A stretch of 64,000 bases of DNA from Merluccius polli (GCA_030340625.1 JAOPHQ010005411.1:304001-368000); one strand, 5' to 3'. Shown: positions 1-19,300, counted from the first letter of the stretch. Made by a program: numbers and translations. The notes: a model not told the origin generated them from the letters alone.

Positions 1-177
1 TGGGAGTGTCCACCCAGATGTATGATGGATAGATCAGCCTACCCATTGGTGCAGTCCACTGGGTAGGCTGGTAGACTGATCTAGCCATCATACATCTGGG
101 TGGACACTCCCACTTGTGATGTCATTAGAGGGTAGATTTTGAAACTCACACCTGGTGGTAAAATAGGGGACCATTAA
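1..177. mobile_element. TTAA-type foldback element, copy 1 (cut by window edge)
   Basis: This is the right part of a palindromic element whose left end lies outside the window. The segment at 1-50 is the near-perfect reverse complement of 64-113, so the two arms fold back around a short loop. The right end reads into an ATTAA at 173-177. Two more copies lie at 1499-1786 and 4130-5232, and these show the full structure. No coding capacity is seen, so it is a non-autonomous element. Family assignment is inferred from the TTAA ends (piggyBac or Kolobok type). Confidence 0.75.
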
Positions 178-950
178 TGTTGGGCACTGCATCCCCCAAC
201 CAATCCAACGCACCTGGAGACTCTGCTGCTTGGTCCGCCATTTAATCAGCAGGTTCTTGTAGAGGAGGCTCCTGGTTTGGTTGCACACTCCCGCCCCCCG
301 CCGTGTGCGCGCGGGCTGCGCGCCCTCCTCCGCGCGCCGCATCGGGATAACGTACGGACGAGGGGCCGTCTCCCTGACGCTGGCCTCAGCTGCAACAACA
401 ACAACAACACAGACATACATATATACTTAATACAGACAATACACAAAAACAACAATGAAATATTGACACTAGCCTCGGACAACCATGCTTAGGTATTTGC
501 TCCGTTGTGAAACGGTTCACGCGGGTAGAAAGCCGAGGCTTTAACCAACACTTTCACTCTCTCTCCGGCCTCACTATGTGTGTGTAATATGTACTGGCAG
601 GTTGCTAATAATGTCACACATATCCAACATGTACATACATGTCAACATGTCCAACATGTCTCTGCTGCACATACAGATAACCAGCAGCCCCAACGGTAGT
701 ATTACGGTGTCCTGGTAACCGAAGAGGCACCGCTCCGGGTCCACATGTTCAAGTCCAACACCGAATAAAACGCGGCCACCGTAATAATAATACTACTACT
801 AATAATACTACTACTAATAATAATAACGATATTGTACCCGCAGCCGCCAGTGCACCAACCGCACAGGTAAGCTAGCAAGCAAGGCAGTGGCTTCGTGTTA
901 CAAACCTAACGAAATGGAGGGAAAAGCCACCGCTCGGGGTTTAATACTCA
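178..950. other. Non-coding, locally CpG-rich stretch
   Basis: No convincing exon was found. Positions 290-390 are rich in CG dinucleotides; 785-830 is an AT-rich TAA/TAC-like simple repeat. The open frames here are not supported by any recognisable domain. Together with the adjacent 951-1350 segment it may belong to a promoter or 5' region of a gene lying to the left. Confidence 0.4.
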
Positions 951-1141
951 CGTATAAAATACATCAAGACATGTCGCCCTCGTCATTTCCAGACTCCAAC
1001 CGCCTCCCGTTTAATTGAAGAAACCCTCTGTTTTGTGGCGGCGGCGGTTAGACCATCACACAAGGAGGGGGTCCTCGGATTCCCTTCCCAGGCTCCCAGC
1101 TACTTCCGCCTGTCAAACCGCACCAGGACCCGGGAGACCGT
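951..1141 (-). promoter_or_regulatory. Candidate core promoter and first exon of a minus-strand gene
   Basis: On the minus strand this GC-rich block carries an ETS-type motif (CGGAAGT; its complement ACTTCCG is at about 1102), a GCC-repeat leader near 1040, and an ATG followed by an 11-codon open stretch that ends at a good donor (AC|GTGAGT, donor at about 949). Directly upstream, in this orientation, lies the CCAAT-containing minisatellite at 1142-1350. The arrangement of CCAAT boxes, ETS site, GC-rich leader and donor is typical of a vertebrate promoter with a short first exon. The gene body would lie left of the window, so its identity is unknown. This is inference from motifs only. Confidence 0.3.
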
Positions 1142-1350
1142 GACGCTGGCCAATCACGTCTCGGGACGCTTTTAGACGCTGGCCAATCACGTCTCGGGAC
1201 GCTTTTAGACGCTGGCCAATCACGTCTCGGGACGCTTTTAGACGCTGGCCAATCACGTCTCGGGACGCTTTTAGACGCTGACCAATCACGTCTCGGGACG
1301 CTTTCAGACGCTGGCCAATCATGTCTTGGGAGGCTTTTAGACGCTGGCCG
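1142..1350. repeat. 33-bp minisatellite with a CCAAT box in each unit
   Basis: Six full 33-bp units start at 1142, 1175, 1208, 1241, 1274 and 1307, followed by a partial unit. Most units contain CCAATCACG, a good NF-Y core; the fifth reads ACCAATCACG and the sixth carries CCAATCATG. The first four are almost identical and the later ones have diverged. Because 33 is a multiple of three the array is open on the minus strand as an 11-residue repeat, but nothing else suggests it is coding. Confidence 0.9.
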
Positions 1351-1498
1351 TTGTTAACCGATGGTTTAATTGCGGTTACGCAAGTCCGAGATAATGACCC
1401 CCTATGTCTAATGCTGCACGCCAAGCAGGAGCCTGCATTTGACTTCTTGCATCAATCAGCATGCTTGCAGTGAATAGACATTACAACATGCTTGCATA

Positions 1499-1786
1499 TT
1501 AAAGGGCACCTATTTCACCACCAGGTGTGAGTGTGATTAGCCATTACAAGCCATTTCAAAATCTACCCTCTACGTGACCTCACAAGTGGGAGTGTCCACC
1601 CAGATGTATGATGGATAGATCAGCCTACCAGTTGGTACAGTCCACTGGGTAGGATGGTAGACTGATCTATCCATCACACATCTGGGTGGACGCTCCCACT
1701 TGTGAGGTCACGTAGAGGGTAGATTTTGAAATGGCTTGTAATGGCTAATCACACTCACACCTGGTGGTGAAATAGGTCCCCTTTAA
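1499..1786. mobile_element. TTAA-type foldback element, copy 2 (complete)
   Basis: This is a complete palindromic element of about 288 bp bounded by TTAA at 1499-1502 and 1783-1786. The terminal sequence AAAGGGCACCTATTTCACC is mirrored at the other end with few mismatches, and the arms remain complementary almost to the centre (about 1650). It has no coding capacity. The TTAA borders and the A/G-rich start suggest mobilisation by a piggyBac- or Kolobok-type transposase; this is inferred, not shown. It lies just 3' of asb3. Confidence 0.85.
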
Positions 1787-1989
1787 TGGCAATGGATATA
1801 AACATGTGAATGTAATGTTGCATGTTTCTCAACAAGCATGCCATTGAGAAAGAGAAAAGACAAGACACAGAAATGAGCATGTCGCCTGCCCCAGCATTGC
1901 ACTCTGTAAATATCTATTATTTTAGATGACCATATATGGGGCAGGCTATTATTTGAAAAGAAAAATGACCAAAGTTACAATATATACAC

Positions 1990-1995
1990 TTTATT
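1990..1995 (-). promoter_or_regulatory. Possible asb3 polyadenylation signal
   Basis: AATAAA on the minus strand lies 7 nt beyond the asb3 stop codon. If used, the 3' untranslated region would be only about 20-30 nt, which is unusually short; no better hexamer was seen closer than this. Confidence 0.35.
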
Positions 1996-2001
1996 TGTTT
2001 T

Positions 2002-9121
<7,120 letters not shown>

Positions 9122-9150
9122 CCTCCGCCGTTTCTCCAACCCTATGACAG

Positions 9151-9186
<36 letters not shown>

Positions 9187-9211
9187 CGACGACGACGATG
9201 ATGATGATGAT
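9151..9211. repeat. (GAT)n/(GAC)n trinucleotide repeat in the asb3 leader
   Basis: About 20 trinucleotide units lie 30 nt upstream of the asb3 start codon. On the coding strand it reads ATC/GTC, so the in-frame upstream extension would be an Ile/Val run. Confidence 0.95.
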
Positions 9212-9304
9212 CGTGGATTTGAGACAAGCCCATGTCAACATGACACGCAGAAACAAACATGACACACAGGTGATGATTTCATAGTGATTTGTGTGTTTAC
9301 GGCA

Positions 9305-9312
9305 TGACGTCA
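9305..9312. promoter_or_regulatory. CRE palindrome upstream of asb3
   Basis: A perfect TGACGTCA lies about 185 bp upstream of the asb3 start codon, a position consistent with a proximal promoter. CREB/ATF binding is known for this motif; use here is inferred. Confidence 0.45.
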
Positions 9313-10298
9313 TGGCTAACCATGTGTCCCAATTCACGTTAGTTAGTTAATTGATGGGTTGATGTACTACTAAAATTTGCCATTCGTTAGCGCCTAGTTA
9401 CATTCAATGGCACGTCATCGTTTTTTGCAACACGCAAATCATTTTTTGATTACATTTCAAATAATAAAGAAAGCCATTAGACTATTTACCTGCCACAACA
9501 AGTATAACCGTAATACAGAGAGACCCGCAGCATGCAGAGTAACTACCGTACTTCCCTAAGTAAACCGCATCTTCTTCTCGCTTAATTATTGGTGAAGATT
9601 TGGTGCATTACCGCCACCAACTGGACTGAAATAGTCCTTGCACCCTTTGGCCTCAGATGTACATCAGGGTATATAATAATCATAAATAATAAACTTCATT
9701 TATATAACACCTTTCAAAACAAAGTTACAAAGTGCTTAACAATAAAAACAGATAATCCAAGACAATAAGAACAATGCAAAAGATATTACATGATGCAATA
9801 TAATACAATGAAATAAGATCCAAAACATATAATAAAACAAGATAAAATAATAAAACAAGAAAAATTTGAATTTGAATAGTACACGAAATACCATCTTAGG
9901 AAAAGCCATAAGATAAAAGTGAGTCTTAAGAAGAGATTTAAAAGAGGATACTGAGTTTGCCTGCCTGAGATCTCCAGGCAGCTATATATGATGCACACCT
10001 TGTCTCTGTCTCCTGAGTGTTTGTTTGGCTGCTCTGTCCACCACCACCTCATGTCCTCCTACACCTACACGTACACCTGAGCCGGGACCGGTAAGCATCA
10101 TGCCAGGCCTGCATGGTGCTGTGCATGCTGGTTAGTGCAGAGAAACTTGTCATTTATTTCCTCATTCCCTTTCTATACACTGTATTGCTAGGGCTATCGA
10201 TGCTAGTTGCACTGTAAATACTGATAAATTGTCTGTTGTTCTAATAATCACATCATCTTGATACTTAAAATGCATGCTATTATGGACACGCATAACCC

Positions 10299-10299
<1 letters not shown>
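9313..10299. other. Intergenic, with an old interspersed repeat (9670-9985)
   Basis: No gene is seen. Positions 9670-9985 contain CTTCATTTATATAACACC, then an A-rich stretch and a block ending CCTGAGATCTCCAGGCAG, which I recognise as a pattern repeated in fish genomes, though I cannot name the family. The rest shows no structure. Confidence 0.4.
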
Positions 10300-10370
<71 letters not shown>

Positions 10371-10745
10371 GGCTTATGGGACCTGCATCCATCTAAATGC
10401 CGCTTTATGACTCACATTTTCCACCTCTATATATACTCAGACATACATACACACACACACACACACGCACACACACACACACACACACAAACAAATCATG
10501 CACACATACCAACACATACACACATTGGCAGACAATAACACCTAATGACGCACATAACACGTGCACACACGTGCATATAACACGCACAAACACAATGACA
10601 CACACACACACACACACAAATACGTGCGTGCATGCATACATATAACACTTACACACATTGACACACTAACACACAATGACGCACATCACACGTGCACACA
10701 CACACAGACTGACAGACATTGACACATGCATTGTGAAGGGCACAG
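10300..10745. repeat. (CA)n microsatellite and CA-rich degenerate array
   Basis: Pure CA from 10300 to 10368 is followed, after about 75 bp, by an irregular CA-rich array to about 10730 with ACGTGCACACACGTGCA-type units. Confidence 0.9.
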
Positions 10746-13700
10746 TAACTATGCTAACAGCTGTACACATTGCCTGTAAAGGCCCTCACCCCTCACACAA
10801 CTAAATTTAACTGCTCCTTTATATACCCCACGGTGTCCACTGGTTTCCTTGTCTATGATGGTCTTCCTTGTGTATGCTAATTGATACACGCCTACTTGTA
10901 TCTTAGACTGTAGTACTTTATAATGACTGTATTTGCATTTTAACTCCAAATTACGCCACAATAGCAGGGTTTTCCAGAGGCCTATATTTCGTTTTGATGC
11001 CGTCATACCTGTCTGTACCAGCAGATGGCAGCAGGCGAATGGTAAATGTCAATGCAAACCTTGCTTCTTGTTCACCTGGAGATGTATTGCAACTGTGTGG
11101 TTTTAGTCACAGGAGGATACCTCCTCATTGGATGACCCACACCCAGGGGCACTGCCAGGGATTTTGGGCCCCATGAGAAGATATCACATTGGGCCCTACC
11201 ACCACCACCACCACAGGGCAGAAATTGTGCTCCTGTCAGTCACAGGCCCTTAAAATCGTCCTAACTCCCCCCCCCCCCCCCCCCCCCCCCCCTTACGGCG
11301 CCTCTGCCCACACCCACTCTCCAGAAGAGATATGGAAACAGGTTGTCAGGGCCAGTTTATTGTCGGTCTGTCGTCACCACTTGTTGAAGAAGTGAAAATG
11401 AAAACTACAGCTATTGTGATTATTTTTGACAGATATTGCGATTGCGAAATGATTTACTATTAGTGGGTGGGAATGATCATTTTTGCATCAAAATTTTAAT
11501 TTTCAGCTAAAAAAACAATTAAAATCATGATGTGACATTTGTTGGGGTCTGTACCAAACATGTTTTCGTACCTCTGGAAAAAAAATGTGTAGGCCAGCAC
11601 ATCTCTGCAGCACTACACTACTTCACATTACAGTACTTCCCCAGCTCCTGTGATTTGGATATTGCACTTGGCCATATTGCAATTTCGATTATTTGTTCAG
11701 CCCTAACTAATAGGTGCATTGACAAAGACAGAGGCTCTGTCTTATGTGTATTTTTGTCTGGGATCTTGTGTGTACTGCAACAGCCTGTGGAACTGGGCTG
11801 AATCTTCACTCATCTTTCATTTTACTTGACTGACCTTCGTTTAGTGAGAACAGAATCCATCAGATAAGCCAAAAATAGACACGCACACACACAGACAAAT
11901 CTCCCCTCCTTTTTTTTCCATCCAGACTTTTGTTTCTGCCACAATCAAAAGTCACGTTTCTGGGATTTCCACTTCAAAGCCGGGAATCTCTTTTTTCTTT
12001 TGCCTTCTGTCACCATCGTGCAACAAGCACCCCCCCCCCCCACACACACACACCCGCCCAAACACACACAACACACACCCACACCCGGAGGAGGAAATGA
12101 CATCATGGGCTTGTGTCTCCTCCGGACAGGGGTGGTGGTGGCGGGGTGGGGATCTTCAAAGGGTGGAACTGTGCACCAGACGCCACGGCCCGGTAACGGC
12201 GCACACATGGCAATATTTGGAGGCTAATCAGGAGAATCCAGGAGAGACGACGTGGGACCGGTCGACGTGTGGGTCCTGGGGATCGGGGGGCAGGTGGAGG
12301 CAATGGACCGGCACCGCACCGGGGGAAATCGAACAACAACACCGACCCTGATGCACCGTTGCCTCTGAATTGGTCACAGCCCGAGAGAGCTGTATAAAAT
12401 TAGCGACTGCCAATGTAAACTAAACATCCCTAAAATAGAGTTGCGGATCGCAATCTGGCTTTTTCCTGAAAAAAGTCCAAAGAAGACCTTGGGTTGCGGT
12501 GGGTGGTATTTCAAACATCGAGCATGAGTACGCGGGGTGGAATTCCACCTCATGTTTGTCAGGGTCTGCAGCAGGGCCCCGCCGCCCGGAGCATGAATGG
12601 ATGCGAATGCTGGGAGTCTCCGTTTCCTGCGGGTCACAGCTCACGTCATGATTTCCTCGTTAAGCGCGAGTACAACCCACAAGTGTCAACACTTGCCGAG
12701 CGCCTAAACGAAACAAAGTGACCTCAAAACATCTGCTCCCTGCAAAAACACACAGCACCGCTCATCCATCAGAAAGTGGCAAAAAAATAAATGAAAAAAT
12801 ATTGGTTAGGAAAGAAAAAACATCGACAGTGTAACCAAGGTAGATAACCCCCTCTTGGCACAAGTACTTGTACTTCAAGTGCTTTTATGCACAATCTACT
12901 CTACATCCTCAAATCACACTGCTGCCCTGCAGCCTGGCTGACAGTGGCAGACTTTATGAATACCGTGCATGTTGTTTAATGTGCGCGCACGTGTGTGTGT
13001 GTGTGTCTGGTGGATAACGTCAGTGCTTTGGGGAGAAAGAGAGAAAGCCTCGAGGAGTGTTTCATTATAAACCTGTACCATTAAAACTCGCTGGCCACGT
13101 CTGGCTTTTGGCTCCCACGTCCCTCTCTCAAACCTTTTATGAGACAAGTTATGATCTTAAATCAATGCGGGGAAGAAAAATAAAATGTGGACGGAGGAGC
13201 TGGGTATTGCAAGCGGATGCCGTGACCTCGCAAAAACCAGAGGTGGTCCGGGAGTGGGTGGTGGTGGTGGGCTATCGTTAAACTATCATGTCGCATGTTG
13301 CTGTTATTTTGTACTCCGGGGACAACCAGTAGAGGGTGATACAGGGTGGTAGGCTCGATTCCCCCCCCTTTGCCATGGGGGTCAAAGGTCAAAAGGTCAA
13401 GTTGGTCAGACATGCAGGTGCTTACAGTTGAGGCTGGGAAGAGAGGAAGTGTGAGGGGGGAAAAGTGGAAAGGGGCTGCAGCGCGACCACAATCACGCGA
13501 GCTGCGTGTGGTTTTGGCACTCCCTGCCAATCGCTCTCGCTCTCTCTGTATCGCACTCATCTCTCTCTCTCGCTCCCTCTCTCCCTGGGTTATCCAATCC
13601 GCCCGTCATCTACCCTGGCCGCCCTCCCTGTTCCCACTCCCAACCGCACACAAATGGTTTGAATAAGGGGCCTGCATGACTGGGCTGTGGCTACAGATGA

Positions 13701-14417
13701 AGTCCCAAGGAGTGATAGTTTACTTAGCCTAAATAGCCCCGATTAGACAAATTGAAACATTGTTGTTATGCGGTGGAAACTCAAGGACCTATTGGCGCAG
13801 TGTGTTCACCCTGTTCCGGAAAAGGCAGCGCTGTGGACTTTCGTCATGCGAAAACCACATGACCTGGCACCGGCGGGGATGGATAAAAAATGATCTAAAT
13901 GAAAATCTCCAACTCAAAAACCCCCCAAAAAACAAAAACAAGCAAAGGAGAAAAATATGCGTATTGTCACACGGAGCCGATTCACAAAAGAGGCAAGGCA
14001 CACGTGACCCGGGCTTCTGTAACTGCTGAGAGGAGTTTGTCTGACCGCAAACCACTCTGTCCTGCCATATGGAATACTTCATGATGTCACATTTTCCCCT
14101 CATTGCGAATGTCCTCTGAGATCCCAACAGCGGGTCCATCTTAATCTGCCGCTTGAGAAGCGTTCACCAAACGACCGTACCAGAAATTATGAAGGAAATC
14201 AATCAAATGCCACTCGGGCTGTGTTGACTTCCGACTGCCACACGAGTGAGTGGGGATGACTACCGTTAGCCAGCAAGTCAGCCAGCTGTCACAGCCGTTT
14301 AGTTTGCTCAAATAAATTGCGTTTTGTGAGACGGCCTTGCGTTGAGGGCAGCTTTCTGAGGTACCATAATATTTTGTGGGACACAGCCAGACACATAAAC
14401 ACACACACACGCACACA

Positions 14418-14420
<3 letters not shown>
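10746..14420. other. Intergenic, no gene recognised
   Basis: I find no exon with conserved motifs. Noted items: a repeat-like block GCACTGCCAGGGATTTTGGG near 11148 followed by a C run (11267-11292); a possible hAT end (CAGCCCTA) at 11698-11705; a C/CA stretch at 12030-12090; and T/C-rich patches near 13540-13590. The open frames here are of low complexity or random composition. Confidence 0.5.
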
Positions 14421-14482
<62 letters not shown>

Positions 14483-14540
14483 TCTCTCTCTCTTTATCTC
14501 TCTCTCGCTCTCTCTTTCTCTCTCTAACACGTACGCACCC
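14421..14540. repeat. (CT)n microsatellite
   Basis: CT-rich run with short CA interruptions, on the strand given; about 120 bp. Confidence 0.95.
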
Positions 14541-14929
14541 ACACACACTAACACACACACACAATAATGGGACTTCCAGAGGTTCTTCCAGAGTGCATGT
14601 TAAAAGGCAGTTAAGAGGAGTATATTAGCAGTAGTAGTAGCCGTGGTAGTAGTAGTGGTGCTTCACCAGACCAAGCAGTCTGGTGTCCATGCCCAGAGGC
14701 CGGCCACTGAACCAGTAAAAGACAGCCGCTATGCCAACGGAGGACTGCTCAGTCTGAACAGTATGTGTGCCAACACAGCATTTAGTGCAATGGCATGAAA
14801 TCCACCCCCAGGGTCGTATTGTAGTAGTGCTTTATGGTCTGGCCTGCTGTCCTGACGCTAAGGCCTAAGTCTAGCTAACATGTATGATATGGCTTTCTTT
14901 TTATCCATCCATCCATCCATCTCTCTCTC
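14541..14929. other. Short non-coding stretch before the LINE
   Basis: Contains a small AGT/GGT triplet patch at 14630-14660 and a (CATC)n patch at 14905-14920. Nothing else is seen. Confidence 0.5.
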
Positions 14930-15120
14930 TGTCTGGGTGCACGCTGGGATTTTGGTGGTGGAGATTGTGGTGAGTTTGGTTGAGAGTTTGTGATTTTACT
15001 CAAACTTTTCATCTTTTTTCCTACTGTGTATTGTATTATTTTGTAGTGATTTTATGGTTGTTGTTGGTGTAGTTTGGTGTGTGTTTGGTGGGTGTTTTGG
15101 TGGATGGTGAGCCGTGTTCC

Positions 15121-16245
15121 ATGGCGGGGATGGCATCCTCGGAGACATCTATCCGACATGGAGTGCGGGTTCGGGCCGATCCATCTGTTCCGGTGGAGGC
15201 GGTTCTCCTGGCTGTGGGAGACCGTGTGGGACACGCCAACCTGTCGTATGCCTCCAGAATGAACAAAGGTGTGGTTGTTTTTCTGAAAGAGGAGCGTTTT
15301 GTGGCTGCGTTAATAGTGAGCAGTGTCTCTTTGAAAGGCGTTTATCTGCAGGTTTCCCTGCTCGCCGTGCCCTCCGCCCGTCACCGTTTCAAGTGTTCCC
15401 CCGTTCATTCCCAACAAGGCGTTGGAGTGGGAGCTCCAGCGCTTCGGGAAGCTGGCGAGTAGCTTTAGGATTGTGGGTTTAGGCTGTAAGAACGATAAGC
15501 TGCATGTCCAGTCTTTTAGGAGACAGGTGTTTATGTTTCTGAACTGTCCATCACAGACACTGGATGTTTCCTTTAGAGTGAAACATGGGGAAGGACATTA
15601 CATGGTGTACGCCAGCACAGGCAGCATGAAATGTTTTGAGTGTGAGGATGTGGGGCACAAGTGGACGGCTTGTCCTCACAGGATGGCTGAGGGGCGCCCT
15701 GAGCCAGGGCCCAGTGGGCCTGCTGAGGAGCGCACTCACACTGCTCCATGGGGGGGTGGCGCCACAGCGGGGGAGGAGAGGGACACAGCGGGCAGGCAGA
15801 CAGTCAGGCAACGGAACAGCGAGCTGATTCAGGCAGAGAAAAGAGGCAAGGAGCAGAGGAAGCACCAACAGCAGGAGTAGAGAAAGTTAGTGGAGAAAGC
15901 AGTGGGAAAGGGCCGGCAGCTGAATCTGACCAAAGTCAGGCTGCTGGTTCAAAGGTGAGAGGGGGAGAGCCGTGTGCTATGAGGAGTGTTGCTGCTAAGG
16001 ATAAGAAGGAAGAGATGGAGTACGACACTGACTCTGACTGTGTCTCTATTGCAGACTCACAGTCATACAGTGGAGATCGCTGGAGTAAATAAATGGCTTC
16101 CTAGATGAAACTTTTAGAAAATCTGTGAAAGTATCTGAGTTTTTTCCAGATGCAGAAAAATGCATTGAAAGTGTGTTAACATTGCAGAAAGTAGTTGACA
16201 AGTAGTTGACACATGACAAGTCTCACGCTCAAGACTAGAAGAAAA
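15121..16245 (+). pseudogene. Tx1-type LINE ORF1 (zinc-knuckle RNA-binding protein), frameshifted
   Basis: The start MAGMASSETSIRHGVRVRAD at 15121 is followed by an open frame to about 15390. It then moves to the +1 frame (VPPFIPNKALEWELQRFGKL), which stays open to 15880. After another shift a third frame holds the acidic tail (KKEEMEYDTDSDCVSIADSQ) to a stop at 16090-16092. A further short conserved-looking stretch (SVKVSEFFPDAEKC) follows to about 16245. The knuckle CFECEDVGHKWTAC near 15631 fits C-x2-C-x4-H-x4-C. In this family ORF1 binds the element's RNA. At least two frameshifts make it non-functional. Confidence 0.85.
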
Positions 16246-16354
16246 GGTTAAAAAAGTATTAATAAATAAGGTCATGATGACTGTGTTGCACTGGGTGATC
16301 TTCCTCTTACTGTTTCCTCTACCTGTTTATATCATCTCTTTCTCTCAGTCTTTT

Positions 16355-19300
16355 ATGCATAAGGTGAGGGTCGGCTCTTTGAATATTAATGGTGGGCAGG
16401 ATCGACAGAAGAGGGCAGTCATTTCAGAAATGGTCACACAGAAAAGATTAGACATAGTTTTCCTGCAGGAAACGCACAGCGACAAAGAGAATGAGATAGA
16501 CTGTGGTTTGTGTTGGAAGGGCCAGTATATTCTGTCTCATGGGACTAATTTCTCTGCTGGTGTAGCCACTAGGGTTTGATGTTAATGTCATCTTCACCAC
16601 AGAGATAGTGACAGGCAGGGCTTTAGTGGTCAGAGCAGAAATACAGGGCCCATCTTTCTGTTTCATTAACATCTATGCTCCAAATCAGGGCTCAGACAGG
16701 CTGGACATCTTTCAGAAAATAAAGGATTTCTTAAAGCAGTGTTATCAGAGCCATTGTGTAGTGATGGGGGAAGATTGCGACTGCACTACATATTTTACAT
16801 TAGACAGAACAGGAGAGGAACCTCACTTACAGTCATCCACCACTTTATCACGGGTGATTTCCAGTGTTGTGCCTGAATGCGTTCAATGAACGATCGTTCA
16901 TGAACTCGTTCATATTTTGGGCAAACGTGAACTGAACGTACTGTATTTCTGCCGGATGAATGTTATTGTGAACGCGTTCATTCTGGCGTTTGTGAACGGC
17001 GCTCTCTCACAGTTTAACTTCAAGAGTGTGTCAGTTTTCCACAGAGCCTTCCAGGCAAAACCCCGCCTAAAACACACCGAAAACAGGCCTTAATATGTAG
17101 CGGAAAAACACCCAATCTGGCAACACCAGCCACCACAGAGTTGCACCGTTGCATGTGTCATCTAAATGCGAAGCATGGAGGCAAAAACAAATGACAGCTG
17201 CAGCACTACCTCAGACACTGCCTCCGCAATTAATATGGCATCTTCATATGACTACTTAAAATAATTTTATGAAAAAGTCAGTAATGATCCAGGTGGGAAA
17301 AATCTTACCTTTTTGTGTAAACTTTGCCCGCCAGGTTTCAAGAAGCAACTCCATACATCAACAACATCAACAGCAAACCTGAAAAGGCACATTGAACTAA
17401 AGCACCTGTCTAGCCTTTCAAGGTATGTGCGAGTGAGTAAAAAATCAAACAACACGGCAACGGCAAGCCAAAACAGACCATCTACCACCCAAATCTCATT
17501 AACGGGGTACAGTAGCGGCTCCGTTGTCTTCATCTCCCAGCCGCAGCTGGACGACCTGGTTTTGCAGAATATTGTCGAGACCTGCAGCCTTTGAGTAAGG
17601 TGGAAAGGCCATCTTTCATGAACTTCATTAAGGGGTTGCAGCCATCCAAATATGTGCCATCAAGAAAAAAAGTACAGACACTGCTAAACAAGAAATTTGA
17701 AGAAAACATGTGTGAGCTTAAGACTGAACTCTCTGAGGTCGATGTAGTGTAGATTCAAGAAGATTCAAAATTGGATACGAAGATGAAATCTGACACATAG
17801 TTTCAGTGTTAAAACTGATGAAATAATTGCTGTCTGTGGTACTATATGGGCTGTGGCAATAATTTTGAAAAATAATAGCTTGCAGCGACATATTGAAAAA
17901 AAAAAAAGAACTATGAACTAGTTCATTTTTGGAATTGCGAACTTAGTTCCAAATTTTGAATTATGAACTATGAACTGAACTAGTTCATTTTAAAATTTGT
18001 GAACTTAACTTTGAACTAGTTCATGTAGATGGAGGGTCAACCATCCCCAGGTTAGGCAGTACACATGGGTTAAGGTGTTGGATGGGAACATGAGTGCAGC
18101 CAGACTGGATAGGGTGTACATGTCACAAAGTTTTAGCAACAGGTTATTGAACAGTTACATTTACCCGGTATTTTTTACTGACCATCACTTAGTCACTTTA
18201 GATTGTCATATCTCACCAACCACTAAATGCTGCTCATACTGGCACTTTATTGTTGAGCTGCTTCAGGACAGCAATTTCTGTCAGAAATTTAGATAAAGGA
18301 AGAGGGAATTTGAGACCCTAAATCAGTGATGGGAAGTGGGCAAGGCACATATACGAATTGTCTGTCAACAATATACAAGTCATTCCACAGTGACAGTTAA
18401 AAGAGTCATTCAGGATCTAGAAAAATAAATCAGGGATTTGGAAAACAGTCTATTCACTCACAACAGCACAGAGAGTCACAGGTGTGAGAGAGTTAAACCG
18501 GCTTTGGTCAGGTCATGGTTCACCAGTGTTAGAGACATGGATTCTCCCACCGCCTTCTTCTTCTTCTTCTTCTTCTTCTTCTCTCGGACCAAAAAAATGG
18601 TCTGTCTCCGTCTCCCTGATGGTACGCTGACGACTGATCTGGTTGAGATGAGACAGCATGCCGTTCTACAGCGCCCACTTTAGGGTAGCGTACTGTAATA
18701 GAGTGTGTGGACCAGCTGTTGCAGGGGCTTCCTCAGCTGGGCTCTGAGGACAGAGCTGTCCTGGATGCCAACATCTCCCTGGAGGAGCTCACTGCTGCTG
18801 TGGGTCAGATGGCTCCTGGTAGAGCTCCTGGGCTGGACGGGCTGCCTACAGACTTCTATAAGCACTTCTGGAAGTGTTTGAGAGCCAACCTGTGGGAGGT
18901 GCTGCAGGAGTGTTCTCAGACAGGACTGTTACCGGCATCCTGTCGGCGTGCAGTTCTTTCACTTTTACCCAAAAAAGGAGATTTGGCTTTACTTAAGAAC
19001 TAGAGACTAGTGGCTTTGTACAGATTACAAACTTGTTTTCAAAAGTGCTCGCCAACAGGCTTAAAAACTTTCTGGAATTAATAATCCACAGAGACCAGAC
19101 AGATCCATCACAGACAATCTTTTTCTCATGAGACTTATTTGTAAATTGTACAGCATTGATGCTGGAATTATTTCATTAGATCAGGAGAAAGCATTTGATA
19201 GGGTTGACCATGGTTTTCTTTTTTCCACTTTAAGAGCTTTTGGTTTTGGAGAAGGTTTTTTGTCATTGCTGGGTTTGTTGTATAAGTAAGCTTTTTGTCT

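Noticed and set aside
1142..1350. Regularly spaced repeats resembling a CRISPR array
   Set aside because: Units are directly adjacent with no unique spacers and the DNA is vertebrate; it is a minisatellite.
1113..1424. Minus-strand open frame with an 11-residue repeat (GQRLKASRDVI)
   Set aside because: It is a by-product of the 33-bp minisatellite, whose unit length is a multiple of three; no domain, start context or splice evidence supports it.
12028..12062. C run followed by CA as a functional element
   Set aside because: Ordinary low-complexity sequence.
14289..14628. Leu/Ser and Arg/Glu repeat frames
   Set aside because: Products of the CT microsatellite.
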